From positions 45,752,326 to 45,816,325 of the forward strand of contig OY987264.1 of assembly GCA_963920665.1 (NCBI GenBank): a DNA stretch of 64,000 nt. Direction: 5' to 3'. A model generated the notes under the pieces. It did no database searches, was not told the DNA's origin, and worked only from the letters and a program-made list of their open reading frames with translations. The DNA is from Straminergon stramineum. Taxonomy: Eukaryota > Streptophyta > Bryopsida > Hypnales > Calliergonaceae. Made by a program: the position numbers and the translations under genes. How positions within the stretch are numbered: the first letter of the stretch is position 1; each line of letters starts with the position of its first letter. Below are positions 1 through 13,091 of the stretch, one piece after another.

Positions 1-43
1 CAACCATTGTCCTATTGGTCACCCTTATCTTTACATATGTATC

Positions 44-2388
44 CTACATGTTTGGTAGAAGATTTTTGCTACTCATGAATCCAGTTCCATCCACAAATCT
101 AGTTATCGAAGATACATCATCATCAAGCCCGCAATCGTCTTCATCTGATCGAAACTCATACATGTCTCCATCCTTGACTCTGAAGTCTTCATTGTTTTGA
201 TTAGGAATCTCAAACATTTCTTCGTCAAAATTGTGCATATCATAATTCACAGCATCTCTATCATCAGATACAGATTCATCATCTTCGTCTTTTGAGATAG
301 GTTCTTCTGAATCTTCGGACTCCACATTCTCATGGTACCACTTCTTTTCATCCTTCTCCTTCAATGCGGCTATGATTTTGGACTTGGTGTATACATACAC
401 CAAATCGGCTGCTCTCTATGGCCTCAACTTGTTCCAGGATTTGATGTGAACAAAAGAGTAGTTACTCCAATTTCGTTCACATGAAGATGATGACACCAGT
501 TGGCCAAAATCCTCTTTGCAATTGGAGCAATGAGCTTGCCACATGCACCTTCAAAATTCCACCAAGCATGTGCCAACAATTTTTGCTTGGCTAGATCCAA
601 CATGTCGTGGAACGGAGGATCTCAGTGTCGAAATGCTACAAACTCCTTCACTACATCAGGATAAGTTCCCGGTTGACATATTTTCCTGATAACGCACTTG
701 CACGCGTCTATTGCATCTTGATCGTCAGCTAGTTCTTTATCGTGAAGAAGGGAAGGGTTCAAAAGAGCTCTTGCATAATGTAGATCGGTCTCTACCATTT
801 CCCGTCGCTTATCAAATGACTTTTCGATAGGAATGGCTAAGTCCAAAGACAAACCAAAGGGCTCTTTTCGTAATGAGAAGACATGCTTCTCTAAATTCCT
901 CATAACGTGCAACACCTTGTCCATGCATGGTGTCTTCACATCCAAATCACATAGACCAAACACCACAGGAGCCATCAATTCTCAAAAATTAGTGGCACGG
1001 GCCAAAAAATGCTCATCTAAAATTATCTTCTTCACCTCCCGAGACTCCGTACGAGATTTTACGTTCTTTGTGTTCTGTAACTTGAGGATATATTCTACCC
1101 ATTGTGGATGCACCACACTTTGTTGCAATCCTGTCTTGACCTTCAATAAACGAGAAATCATGAAGAAATTTGAGGCAAATCTTGTTTTCACCAACATCAA
1201 TAAGCTATTCTTTGTTTCGTGCTTTTGAAATATAGCTAGCAGCATATGCCACAATCTGAAGAACTTCACAACGATTAGGGCCTTTTCCACGAGGTCCTTC
1301 AACCATTCTTGCTTCCCCCAATCTTGAAGCAACAAATTCAAGCCGTGCACCACACAACCTTGAAAGAAAATGTTCGGATATTTATTTGACACCATATTCC
1401 ATGCTGCCGGATTTACAGGAGCATTGTCTGTTGTCACTTGCACAACATTTGTGGGGCCTACTTGTTCTATAAACTTTTCCAAGACAAAGGCCAACAAAGG
1501 AGCATTCTTTTCGATTCCACTTGTATCCACCGATCCCAGAAATTGCTCACCCGCAGAAGATACAAGCATGGCATTTATCAATGGTCGATTGGTAACCAAG
1601 CTCCATCCATCAATAGACAATGTTGCTCCAAACTTCCGAATGCTATCTTCGTTCTAACTATGAAGCTTTGTCTTGATGTCGCTCTTCGCTTGGTCAAGCA
1701 ATTTATGGCGTAAATCATGATACGATGGTGGAGCGTAGGGCCCATAGTACTTGGCTATTGTTTTCACTACTTCTTTAAATGCCGGATTTCAAGCTATGAC
1801 AAATGGTATGTTTGCCGCATAGAAGAAATTGGCTCACACTGCATTCAAATTGCATTTTGCTGTGGAATCAAAGCCATTCACTAGACTACTTTGTCTTTGA
1901 GGTTTATTACATGATGCCCTTGGAGTGTTAGGATCATTGGATGTTTTTGTAGTTCGGTTTACTTCGGATCCTACACCAACAAATTCTTCTAGTGCTGCGT
2001 ATGAGTCCTCTTGAATAGAATGCGCCATATCCCTCTCATTTGAAAAATCGCTCCTGACCATACGCATACTACCAACATCTACATTGTCAATGATCGATCT
2101 ATACGGGAATGCCCCATTAGATCGAAGAAATAGGATTCGAACATCCGGTGTCAATTGCGAACAAAGACTCACTCCTGTATCACGAACACCTGATGGGCCT
2201 TCATATCCTAAATGGCTCAACATACGGCTTATTTTCTTGGCAAACATCGAGTTGCAAGCCTTGCACTTTACCTTACCGGTTGATGGGGTACCATACCAAC
2301 CAGACCAATCCTTGCTTATAGTGGAAAGGCACAAATTTTTATTCCGTATATTGGAATCAAATTCAAAATGTGAAAACCAGATGAACAA
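44..2388 (-). pseudogene. hAT-superfamily transposase, decayed (hAT-1)
   Basis: Reads from about 2388 down to a TAG at 44. The N-terminal piece (2388-1834) holds a BED-type zinc finger: CKAC, then SHLG, then a distal Cys in VSLC. The middle (about 1830-982) is the DUF659/RNase-H-like core, with SIDGWS, TTDNAPVN and QGCVVHGLNLLLQDW. The 978-622 piece continues the core and the insertion domain. Near 500-400 lies the hAT dimerisation signature SSSCERNWSNYSFVH, followed by DLVYVYTKS and an acidic tail. Breaks: stops at the 1834, 1620 and 979 junctions, a stop near 433 and a frameshift near 515. Several stops replace an expected Trp; for example the TGA at 979 falls where the second hAT copy (44968-47895) has the W of FW. 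hAT transposases cut and paste DNA in the nucleus; this copy cannot make a full protein. A GC-rich array lies upstream at 2630-2800. Terminal inverted repeats were not found. Confidence 0.88.
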
Positions 2389-2629
2389 TGTCCAAATATA
2401 ATAAAAAATGAGTGCACAAAGCCTTGAAAATCAAGGCCCTCTTGTTCACTGAACTATACATTACCAAGCAAGGGACACAAAAATTGCAACTCCTAGCCCT
2501 TGGAAATCTTAGCGTTTAGTTTTCAAGAGTGCTCTCAAATGACTTCTTTCCTACAATTATAGTCTCCTAAACTGGCCTTATCGTTGGAGACCATTTTCGA
2601 ATCTACAGAACATGCAATCCGACGTCAGC

Positions 2630-2800
2630 TGATCTTGCGGCAGACGGGCAGTCAGGCGGACGGATGGTCCACTGGACGGTCAGTCAGGCACACGGGGGTT
2701 GGGTGGACGGACAATGCGGGAAAGCGGATGGAGTGACGCGAAGACATGTGGACGGGTGGATGGGAGGTCGGGCAGACGGGCGGGGTAGGTCGTGTTCAAA
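2630..2800. repeat. GC-rich CGGACGG-type tandem array upstream of hAT-1
   Basis: Degenerate repeats of GGACGG/GGGCGG motifs (cggacgg, ggtggacgg, ggcagacgggcgggg) begin about 240 bp upstream of the hAT-1 reading frame. The G-rich strand is the plus strand, so the transcribed strand of the minus-oriented gene is C-rich in sense orientation. Similar GTCCGCC-type arrays precede the genes starting at 6604, 57513 and 62227. Confidence 0.7.
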
Positions 2801-2979
2801 TGTTCAATGCTTCAAAAGATGTAGGACAAAATATGGATTTGTGGATGGAATGAGCCAACGAGGAGATTTCAGAAAATTATAGTTTTGTCAAAGGGTCTTA
2901 TAATTTAAAATTTCTAGATCAACATGAAAATAACATACTTCACAAAAAGCTGTCCTTCATAAATCACTATAGCATGAAC

Positions 2980-3038
2980 TTAAAAAAAAAAAAAAAAATG
3001 ATTAATTCAAAGATATATATATATATATATATATATTG
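2980..3038. repeat. A-run and (AT)n microsatellite
   Basis: A homopolymer A run of about 16-18 nt near 2980-2998 is followed by about eleven AT dinucleotides at roughly 3014-3036. It lies in the AT-rich gap between hAT-1 and the family A gene ending at 3210. Confidence 0.9.
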
Positions 3039-3209
3039 ATATTTCATATTTGAATATATAAAGAACTTCCAAACAAATCAAAATTCATCATGAGTACAAT
3101 GAATTACTAGTAGTATTCAACCCTTATAACATTCAAGCCACACTCGCTGATATACTTCTATACTATTAAACATTTAAACATAATAAAATAAGGAAAGCCT
3201 CTCTTATAT

Positions 3210-6200
3210 TTAAGAACCACTACCCTCTCCTAAATTGTGAGATGGCCCCTCCTTAGCCAAAAGTCTTACACACATTCGTCGAGTATTTAGTCCAGGACTG
3301 TAGACAACACCTCCTCCGGATCTAACCTCCATGTCCACCGTTGTAAACTGTCGTTTGGTTTCCGAAGAGTGTTCATCGTCATCGTCATCCTCTCTCTTCT
3401 ATTTTGAGCTTCGCTTTGGAGACAAATCTACTTCTTCAACCTTCAAGGCCCTCAAAGTAGCATCTACTTAATCTACGAACACATTGACCTCTTCATCATC
3501 AGCTTTGATGGATAACCCTATTGGTCGAAAATCGGCCTATAGAAACCCCCTCCATTCAGCTATAATGTCACCTATCCTCTTGTCAAATGCCCCAGCTACC
3601 TCCACAAATGAATGCCCTGTAGTTGTTTCCCCATCTATTTCCACAATGGCACGAGTTTTGGTAGCTTCTTCCAACTTTGACAAGAAAAAGGCCCTACCAA
3701 TCAAAGTGTGATTATAAGCCTCATATTGCTCATTGAGCTCTTAAGCATGCTCCACCTCTACCCAAGTTTTTTTGGGCCCTTTTCGCACTTCTTTGTCGGG
3801 AAACTGAAAAAACTTCTTGTGTTGCACACTCCAATGGCCCCCTATGTTGCGACAAAACAATTCACGAGCCTCGCCATCTTCAATATCCCGGGCCTACAAC
3901 TCCACCTCCCTATTGACGGTCATCCACATGAAAGGATCCATTGGCTCTCTACACTCCTCATACAATCCATGTCGGCAATCAATTGAATCCCACGTGAGAG
4001 GTCGCCCCCAATGCAAGAAATTTGGGAACTGGTATGGCCCTTGATCAAGACAAAGGGTCCATCGGTTGCATTTGTGGCCGGGGGGCATATCTTCCAAGAT
4101 CCTAAGCATTTCATAGAACCAAGGGCTCAGAGGAGAACGACACTCAGCACAAACTGAACGAATGAGTGATGCTTTTACAATGCATGTCATGTGAAAAGTG
4201 TGGCGACATTGGCCCATGGTTAAGGCTCTTTCAGGGCCAAAAGGACCTTGGCAAAGGCTACAATCATTGTTCAAGATTCCTGGGGCTGGATCGCAAGCAT
4301 TCACTATTGTCTTGTCTTTCTCCTTGATGTGCGCTGAAAGCATGTTGTAAGGGACCCACCCTTCCTCTACTTCCAAGGCCCAATCGATGTGTGCAATATT
4401 GTCCTTCTTTGCGTGATTCAACCGCTCAAACATGTCATCCATGTCCCCCCAACATGTAATTTCCGTGGAACCCCTTGGGAGTTCATCAAACACTTTCTTG
4501 AACCGAAGCAAGGAGGTCTCCACGGCATTGCATTCTTCATTCGACTTCATTGCCAATTTCATAAGCCCTTTCATTGCTTGAGATACTACAAAGGGTTTGT
4601 CTTGGAGTTTCTGTACCCATGCCAACCATCGAGACTCTAATCCGCTCTTCGGCATGCATTCCTCCATGCCCATGATTTTTTGAAATTGGTCCAACTCCAC
4701 CTCAACAAGGATTTTCTCTTGAATTGCTTCATCTAATTTCAACTGTAGCTCCTCCACCTCACTGCCTTTCGTTTGCATCGAAGCATCCTACAATGTACGG
4801 GAAACATTAGGAATGATGGTCCGTACTACTTGTTCACATTTCTTGTCATTCCCAACCTCATCCACATTGAAGATGATGGACATCTCCATCGCTTTTGCCT
4901 TCTCAAAAGGAAAAGGGAGTTGATTGCTCTCTTGACTTTCTTGCACAAATGGAATGATCACAAAGTCCATAGTAGGCCTACCCCTCTTCAACTCTTGTAC
5001 TTCGAGCTCCAATTCTTCGATGCGCTTTCTTTGAACGACCTTGTTACAACGTTCCTGCTCCATGTTTTTTTGCAACAACTGGAACTTCATTTCCAAGTCC
5101 TCACACTTCATCTTCAGCTGATGAATGTCTTCCTCTAAGGCCATCAAACTTTTTAAGTTCATCACGCCACCTTCAAGAATTGGTGCCACTTTCACGATGA
5201 AATTGCAAAAAGCCAAGGCACCAGTCAACAATTTAGGTGCCATTCCGGAAAATTCCTCAGCCATGTTCCTAACCCAAGGAGTAATTTCAGCTACCATTTC
5301 AGTTGAAGATCTCAATCTGTATGCAGTTTGCGATATAGTACCCCAACTACCTTTTCCTGTGGACTAACTAGAGCTCCCTACCTCATTTTTGGGATTAGAA
5401 TCAAGATGTTGTTCTGCTAGTACTCGCCAATGACTACAACATTCTAACAGCTTTTCCAATTGATTGGCGGTGGGTATGGAACAAAGAATCTCCAATTGCA
5501 CCAAGCTTAAAGTTGCCAAATGTGGATGCCCTCCAATTCTTGCACTTAATATTTGTCTTGGGCTCAACCTTCGACTCGGGGCTTACTTTTTGATGTGGAC
5601 TCAACATTCGAATTGGGCTCAAGGTTTGGCTTCGCCTTGGCGTCGTTGGCAGCTGAGAAATCAAAGTTGCATATTCCATCAAGTTCTGTAGAGATTTATT
5701 CTCTACGTAACCCTGAATTCTAGCATTAGTCCTTGCAAGTTGGTCCTCATTGACCTCTCCCTCTGGTGAAAAAGGTGACCCATGTTTTTCTACCAATGTT
5801 TCCTTGTTTGCAGCCATGTCTAGACCGCCGAAGGTTGTTTCATTCGTTGTAGTTTCCTTGCTTGGAGCCATGCTTTGTTCACTCAATGTTATCACATTCG
5901 GTGTGGATGTGAAGCATATTGGAGGAGTTACAAAAACCTCTCTGTCCACACCTCTCGAGAAGACATTGCTCACTTCCATGCAAGGTTGTGCTACTTCTGC
6001 GAGCCTTAATTGTACTGCATCACCTAAAACCTTGGAGACATTTGTTGTATGCGTTGTAGTATTTTTTAATACTTTTGGAGTCTTTCATTGGTTCACTTGG
6101 TTCTACCTGAGAATCGTACAGATCGGGAATGTCTTTTTGATTGGGTTGTAGTAAAAGTGGAGAATCCACCTTAGATGGATAAGTGCTCCAATCTACCTTG

Positions 6201-6604
6201 CGGTTTAAAATGAGTTCTGCATACACCATGGACGCCACACTATAATTTATGCATCCCTTACTCCTTGGCTTGTCCCCAAATAGCGCCCGCCACACCTCCT
6301 TCAATCGATGCACAAAATGCTTATTGTTGCAATTATGTGGCTTACAACAAAACCCCTATGTATGCACCACGTGGCAATCCCGAGGCCACAACTTGTCAAT
6401 GTGGTACATTTTAACATACTTCTTGCATGTTTTGAAGGTCCAATATTCCCCTTCTTCCTCCTCCCAACCGCTCTCCGCTTTGATGTTCGGGTCATCTAAA
6501 ATCTCATAGTGAAGCCCATGAGGGGCCCCCTTCGCTTTAGTCACTTTCTTTTTTTCACCTCTTGAAGTCCTCCCGTTGTTGGTAGGAACACCTTGATCCG
6601 CCAT
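3210..6604 (-). pseudogene. Family A copy A1: KLWP-domain, coiled-coil, RING-H2 protein (broken)
   Basis: Start chosen at the ATG at 6604 (MADQG). The N-terminal domain (about 6500-6150) shows YWTFKTCKKYV, YHIDKLWP and then AELILNRKVDWS, matching the other family A copies. A Ser/Pro/Thr-rich linker (5979-5434) and heptad-rich coiled coils (5315-4690) follow. A RING-H2 finger sits at about 4262-4140 with spacing C-x2-C-x14-C-x1-H-x2-H-x2-C-x10-C-x2-C. The C-terminal part has CRNIGGHWS and ends at the TAA at 3210-3212. RING-H2 fingers usually bind two zinc ions and recruit E2 ubiquitin-conjugating enzymes, so an E3 ligase role for an intact copy is an inference. Breaks: stops near 6356, 4788, 3894 and in the tail, and frameshifts near 6060 and 5430-5560. 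It is divergent to the copy starting at 7894. The N-terminal domain is not one I can name. Confidence 0.75.
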
Positions 6605-6829
6605 GATAGATGATTTGAATTTTTGAGCCCTTCGAAAAATAGTACCATGGCACGTGAGTACTATGGGATGGGTGTAAATAAGTAACATCGTAAATCACCA
6701 ATAGTAACAAAAGCTCAAGGACCCCCACTCTCCACCCTATAGGAGCAACTGACACATAAAGCAGTAGTAGCACAACCAACCTGGCGTTGAAGGAGAATAG
6801 AAGTGAGAGAAAATGAGGAGGCTGTCCCC

Positions 6830-7130
6830 CCATATACCCGTCCGCCACCAAACCTAAAAAACGTCCGCCCCGAAGCAGACCCGGACCTAGAGTCCACTGC
6901 AACGGACGCCGAGTGACTGCTACGGTGGTGGACGGGCAATTGTCCGCCTACTCTGGAACACGACCGGACCTCTTGTCCGCCAATCCCAACTACCGGCTGC
7001 TCGCGGACCATCCTGTCCGTTGAGGCCGTCCGTTTAAATGGCGGACTTGGCCGTCTCAGGGTAGTTCCGGTAGACAGTTCGACAACTCGACGAACACGAT
7101 GTCCAATATGTCAAGTAGACCCTCTTGTCC
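6830..7130. repeat. GTCCGCC-type GC-rich array upstream of A1
   Basis: Interspersed GTCCGCC/GGCGGAC/GGACGG motifs (cccgtccgccacc, cgtccgccccg, cttgtccgcc, ccgtccgttgaggccgtccg) lie 230-530 bp upstream of the A1 start. Both orientations occur, so the array is not strongly strand-biased. It abuts the other array type at 7340-7690, so the 1.3-kb space between divergent A1 and A2 carries both kinds. Confidence 0.7.
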
Positions 7131-7339
7131 GTCTAATAGAGTCAAACTTACCTTTGACTTTTAAAAAAAAATTTCACCCTGCTCGTGAGGCCACCTAGAT
7201 GCCATGTGGCAGATACGTGTCTTCTACGTAGCATCCTAAAGGGGCGCATGCGAGTGTGGGCGACTTCGGGTTCAGGTTGGTAGGCGACCGTGGGTGTCGA
7301 GTACGTGGCAAGCTACGAAGCAAAGACACGAAGTGAGAA

Positions 7340-7690
7340 CCCAAAGAGAAGTAACGCCCCACAATTACCCGCGGTCACCCCAAAAGACCCGCAGTCGCCT
7401 CCCAAGCGACCCGCACGTGCCTCCAAAGACCCGCAGTCGCCTCCCAAGGCACCCGCACGCACCCCCACAGACCTGTAGTCGCCCCCCAAAGGACCTGCAC
7501 GCGCCCCTTGAAACCAAAGTTGCCTTGTCCAAGACCCGCACACGCCCTTCAACCCGCAGTCGCCTCCTCGGATCCGAATGCGCCCTACCAGACCCGTAGT
7601 CGCTCCCCGAGATCCATGCGCGCCCCCTAGAGATCGCGCGTTCAACTGGTGGTTGCCCACCTGCACGCACCCCATGACCAATTCTCACCC
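7340..7690 (+). repeat. GCAGTCGCC-type tandem array upstream of A2
   Basis: Repeats of a core near CCCGCAGTCGCCTCC, with variants such as CCCGCACGTGCC and CCTGTAGTCGCCCC, spaced about 20-30 bp. The C-rich strand is the sense strand of the gene starting at 7894. Many unit differences are C/T or G/A at CpG. Proline-rich ORFs across the array are artefacts of the repeat. Confidence 0.85.
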
Positions 7691-7893
7691 GCGCTTGCCC
7701 CACCTATTTATTCACTCGCCCAAGACCTTTTGGGCACCTTTCATTGAGGCTTCTTGTCTTGTATCCTTTAGTGGCTACATGCGTGAACCTTGACTATTTA
7801 CTATTTATTACATTCATCCACCCTTCTTACCTTACTAGTTGTGGACCACCTAAACTTCCAAACGAGTTTTTTGAGCCTTAGACACGACAATCA

Positions 7894-10382
7894 TTGATGG
7901 CCATTGGAGTTAACAATGCTAGGGCATTGCCTATCTCCGTTGTTGCAGAGACTGCTGGGGCATTACGGAAGGCTACCAAAGACAAACATCGCAAGTGTAG
8001 GGGCACTATTCATCGGAAGCGATTGCACATGCTCAATAGTGAAGCCCACCTTGCTTTTAAGGGTTGGAATGAAGAACCAGAGCTTTGGACAATACAAACC
8101 TGCGAAGACTACATCGAGTGGTGCCACATCGGCAAGTTCTTTCCTTTATGGCGTCATCATTATAATCGACACACCAATAAGGCCAACTTGAAGTACTGTG
8201 AGAATTCAGCATTCCTTCAAAGATGCATTGTGGCAAGTCCTCTACAAAACCACCTTTGTAGATAGGAACGAGGTCCCCCTCTTCCTTGCTAGAGGAGCAT
8301 ATACTAAGGTTGCTCTAAACAAAGAGGTTGATTGGAGCACAATCAAGGGAAGTACGTATGTCACTTGTCCGGAGAGTGGTTTCATCCCAAAAGGAATTCT
8401 AGCCTTTCCTGAGGGGGGACTTGGTCCTATTCGAAGTGCATACAAAATGCAAACCCCTGCCATTGAGGTTGATACTGAGGAGTCTGAAGAAGATGATGAC
8501 TCTGATGGTACGCGCGTCCATAGGGTCATACGAATCGTGGAGCAATCTCTTTGCTCCACTGAGGTTCAATATGAAATTGTAGAAGGACCCGCGACATCCA
8601 CGGGACAAAGACCAAGGCAACCATCTAGAGTACAGCGTTCAACAACACGAGTGGGACCCGCATCGATTCCAACTATAGTTCCTAACCCATCGCTGCTAAC
8701 ACAACGCACAAATGACGTCTTCGACTTTGGGCCCGATGAGGACACGGCTATGGAAGAAACTAACCATGTTCCCATTTCTCCATCAACAATGGGCTCAAGC
8801 CACGACATTATGACTTTGGCAAAAGCTCTAGACCTCCTCAAGACCAAAGATGTAGAAAATTTCTTCACTACAGAATGAAATGAGGAAATTGTGATGTGAG
8901 TGTGAACAAAAAAGTACACTCATCTCTCAACAAACTACAGAACTACAACGCCTCCGTGAGAAAGACCATGACACTTTCACTTTGTCGAATATAGATGATG
9001 CCTTTGTTGAGCAGAACCTCCAAAATGTGGACAAGGTTGTGGGGGACCTTACCAACCATATCCTTCAGCGTTCTCCTCTTGCCAAGCGTACTAGACGCTC
9101 CTCCATCATTCTGAATACACTTCCTACTATTGTCACAAGATATACTACCAGTGACACAATTGAACTCAACGGGACCCAAGACTCTCTTTCGTTTCCTGTG
9201 GTTCCATCAATTATTCAATTGGAGAAAGACCATGGACTTCAAGAAGAAAATAAGATGCTTCGAAGAAAGTTGGCTGATTTGACTACCACATACTATCATT
9301 GGAAGGTCGCCTGCATTCTCTCCATGGATAGATCCCAACAAGTTGCGAAGGAGCTAGAGAAAGTTTCTAGAAACTTTGTTGCAAATGCTCCTAAACGTGA
9401 GAATGGACTGACGTCATGGGCATTGTTGGAGGACATGTTTCCTAATAACATGTGCATGGTGGAATTGCCACTAAAGGAGGTCATAGATTGGAGCAAAAAT
9501 GGTTGGGACCACGAAAACCAAATGTCTAGCCACATAGAAGAGAAGAAACGAATGCTATTGTGGCCCAAGCCTGCACCTTTTGTTTTGGACCATACCAAAT
9601 GCCCCATATGTCTTGAGCAATTTGGCCCCAAAGGGGGTTGGGCACTAGGATCTTGTGCACATGTATACCACCCCCAATGTCTCATCATGCAATGCTTGAT
9701 TAGACGACTTTGTGTGATTTGTTCAGCACCATTCCATGATCGCTTGTATACCATGTTCAACTTGACAACCTACATGCGTCCTTGGGAACAGACATGTGAT
9801 ACTACAGCTGACAAAGCCTTGTGGGGCTGAGATTTGGTTTGGAGTTGGCAAGAAGGACAACATGATCAAGAAAAAGGACCTGCTAACTCGCAATTGAATT
9901 GGGAAACAGACCCAGACGAAATTGCCACAGTTGCACTGAGGCTCATGGAAAAGGGGCCACAAAACGAAGGGAGGAGGGCATTCTTCTTCCAATGCCTTGG
10001 TGGATATTGGTCCAAGACCTCCTCAACCTTCAAGTGGGGTCCTCATCCGCAACGACACTGTTGGAATTTAGAAGGAGAAAGGGTGGCTAATCAAGATGAT
10101 AGTGCCTCCCTAGAAGACTTGACTAGTATGGTTTACCTGGACTCTACGTACGGACCATATTACCAAAGTCAAGCACTTGACTACTTGTTGGAAGCACATT
10201 CTCCGCAAACAACAAGGACCCTCCAAGCTCTACAGGACTCCAACGTGTTGCAATCAATTTTGAAGGTAGACGGACTAGCTTCACGAACCCGTGCAAAGCA
10301 AAAGCTAGGGGTTGGGGAAGCATCGACCTACGAAGAAGGTGAAGGAAGTGGCTCTCAAAACAACCCAAATGTAATTGACTAG
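7894..10382 (+). pseudogene. Family A copy A2: KFFP-domain, coiled-coil, RING-H2 protein (broken)
   Basis: Starts at ATG 7894. The N-terminal domain shows ELWTIQTCEDYIEWCHIGKFFP and, after a frameshift near 8200, ALNKEVDWSTIKG. An acidic and Ser/Thr/Pro-rich linker runs to 8878. After a second frameshift and a TGA, the frame continues through a charged helical segment (about 9200-9380) to a RING-H2 finger at about 9600-9723 (CPIC, CAHVYHPQC, CVIC). Its spacing is identical to the A1 finger. A TGA follows at about 9828; the same frame then runs on with FFFQCLGGYWS, equivalent to A1 CRNIGGHWS, and ends at a TAG at 10380. An intact version would be a candidate nuclear or cytoplasmic RING E3; that is inferred from the finger only. 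It is transcribed away from A1 and towards A3. Confidence 0.75.
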
Positions 10383-11605
10383 ACATTCGTAGGAATCATG
10401 CAATTTAGCCTTACTTCCCATCATAATAGATGACAAGTAAGGGTTAGGTTTTAGTTACACTATGTTTCTAGTTGTTTTGGCAAGTACGATGGAGTGGTTT
10501 AGGGTTTGCTTCTTTCATTCCACTTCTACGACTTCCTAGCATACCTATGTACGGCAATTCCATATGGCATTGATTTTTATTTAATACTAACTTTTTTTCC
10601 TCTCTAAAATCAAATCGAGAATGATCTTTTCTAGTTCTTCCAAAAATAGTTTGTATGAATCAAATCAACAAAGCTCCTAAAGTTTAAATTTTCAAATTAA
10701 TTTCACTTGCATTGAGAAGAAAACTAGGTCACTACTCACTAGAGTAGAGCATCATTGTCCAATTGGATATTTCCTTTCATATTCTTTAAAATCGTGAGGT
10801 TCTGATTATAGGAAGTTTTTCCTCTAAGCTTTCAAGATACTTGGCCAAAGAAGGAATAAAAGGGGTTCAAATACAACATGCCCCTTTTCATGGATGTTGA
10901 CTTGTTGACTTCACATTACCATACCTTCAAATGGTTCACCCTGTCCTTGGAGGTCAAAATTTTGATTCATAAAAAACATCAGTAGGCCATGTTACATATA
11001 AAACCTACCTAATTCCTCAATATCCATTGTAATCTTCTTCAAATTATGCTAAAGCTAGAATTCTAAAAAATCCTATATACAAGGAGGAACAATGAAGCAA
11101 ATCACCCGAGACAAATTAGTCCAATAAATTTCCTCCATTAATATGGTATTTTGGGCATAATCGGTTTTTCGTTCTCCACTATTCATATGAAAATCATAAA
11201 TACAAGTTGTACTCTAGATTTCACAAGGACATTCTCACAAAATACTATGTCAACTTTTATAGTCAAGAATCAAGAACTTCCCATCAATCCCATGTTCCTA
11301 TTCGATTGTAATTATATGCAAGAATCCCATTCCATTCATCATACCATCACCTTCTCCCAAAACATGAGAGAGACATATTCATCCATATAGAAAAGTTGTA
11401 AGATCCAAAAATGGTGTGGCATTTTCTCCCTTCCATGCACACCACTAGTGTGCCCACACCAATTTAAGTATTCTAGTATAGACATTGCTTCAAGACACCA
11501 TATACATTGTTTTATCTCAAAACATTGCATTTCTTTATAACACCATGATAGGCAAAATACAAAATAATTGTGGTGAAAGTATTTATACTCATAGTATTCC
11601 TAGGT
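10383..11605. other. Gene-free interval between convergent A2 and A3
   Basis: AT-rich sequence between the 3' ends of A2 (plus) and A3 (minus). Short ORFs at 11151-11390 and 11339-11530 have no recognisable domain. I see no repeat array here, in contrast to the 5' sides of both genes. Confidence 0.6.
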
Positions 11606-11608
11606 ATT

Positions 11609-13091
11609 TTATTTTGTGTTGAGGTAGTCCTTCAAAATGGGCTCCGAACCCATTTGTTGTAATTCTGCATCAGACTTCCCTATGCTAGCTCTATTCCACT
11701 TATACCAATCCGAAAAAAAACGACTTTCTGCCTTCAAAGCTTTCAACTCCGATACCATCAATGGTAATCTTTGCTCATGGAACTTCACCAACTTCTCAAG
11801 CGATGCTACTTCTCCAGCAACACTACCATATGTTGAGGAAGAAGCCAAAAGCTTTACTTTTGGAACGTGCTGGACAGGGGCCTCGTAATATTCTCTTTTC
11901 TTTTCCATTATTTGAAGTTCTAGGCTTTGCCTTTCATTCTGTGCCTGCTAACTTTTGCGGACAAGGGTTTCGAGTTTTGATTCCCATATCAAATAATGTT
12001 CCATTTTATGCACCTTCCCACTCTTCATTTCCTTCAAATAAAAATTGCGATTTCTTTTGAAGGAATGGAAGCCCTTGTCATTCTCTTCAATGACGTTTGT
12101 TATGGCCTTCAACCGTTGCTTCAACACCTCTACAAAAGTGGGATTCATTTCTTGCTCCTTCAAAGTTTTCAATTGCTTGTTCTTTGCACACAATGCTAAT
12201 TTTGCTCTTTCTATTTTGGCAAGCAACATTGCCTCTTCATTTTCTGAATCGCTTCCTCCGCCACTCCCGTCACCCTCTCGCAAAACGGGGTCCACCTTCC
12301 TAGCCACCCCATCATCCATGCCTTCTTCATCTATATCTTGTATTTATGATGGGCTCTTGAGTTGATTGTCCACTTTGGTCGACTCCTACATCCACAGCTG
12401 GCCTAGATTCTTGTATGGCAATCTCCTCGTCATCGCTGTGGAAAGAATATCCATCGTATTCATGGGTGTGTTGATTAGAGATAGAAGTCTTTGACCAAAC
12501 CACGCTTTCATCACGAACAAATGGCTTCCCACGCTTCACCTTGGATAACATCTTCTTTACATCCACATGTTCATTTGGTGGTAAAATTTTTGTAGTCTCC
12601 AGAATGATCACAATAGGGACCTCCTTCAATGTTGACCAATCCACCTCTTTCTTCAACACATATTCAGCATACACCATTCTCACAAGAAAGAAACAGAAAT
12701 TGTTGTTTCGGTAAGTTTAGTCCTCCAAATACAAGTGCTTCCACACCTCACAACATCTAAGTATGAAGCCCTCGTCCTTCGAGTATGCAAGATTTACTTT
12801 GTGTTGCTTCAGATGTTCTTTGTGCCGACACAAGGGAAATAATTTGCTAATGTGGCACCAATCCACGTATTTGCAAACCATTTTGTAACTCCAAGGCTCA
12901 GGTTCATTTCTCCAACCTTTAAATGCCTTAATCTTTGGATGGATCAAAATGGCCACACGCTTCTTGTGAATTTTACCAAACCGTTTCCGACCCTTGTCGC
13001 GGATGAGCTTCATCTCTTGTCGTGTAAGGCGTTTGATTGTGGCAGGCATCAATGGTGGGGGCTCATTCTCCATAGTGCTCAATCTATACAA
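11609..13091 (-). pseudogene. Family A copy A3: KLFP-domain, coiled-coil protein without RING (broken)
   Basis: First ATG at 13091; an in-frame ATG at 13073 (MENEPP) is an alternative. The N-terminal domain is clear: GWRNEPEPW, CKYVDWCHISKLFP, then LKKEVDWSTLK near 12640. An acidic linker follows, then a long Lys/Glu/Leu-rich coiled coil (12300-11620) that ends in FFSDWYKWNRASIG. This matches the organisation of the copy at 41816-43375 rather than the RING-bearing copies. Breaks: TAA at about 12717, a frameshift near 12330 and a TAG near 11945. The gene lies 0.8 kb downstream of the kinase-like gene B1 on the same strand. A GCAGTCGCC-type array and a conserved leader lie upstream. Function unknown; the coiled coil suggests oligomerisation or partner binding. 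Confidence 0.72.

Noticed and set aside
7340..7690. CRISPR-like array
   Set aside because: Units are degenerate, spacers are of uneven length and no cas genes exist; the context is a plant-type nuclear genome.
6555..7703. Several 70-120 codon ORFs on minus strand
   Set aside because: They overlap the GC-rich arrays in multiple frames and show only repeat composition.
11151..11530. Short ORFs between A2 and A3
   Set aside because: Under 80 codons, opposite strands overlapping, no domain or homologous copy in the window.
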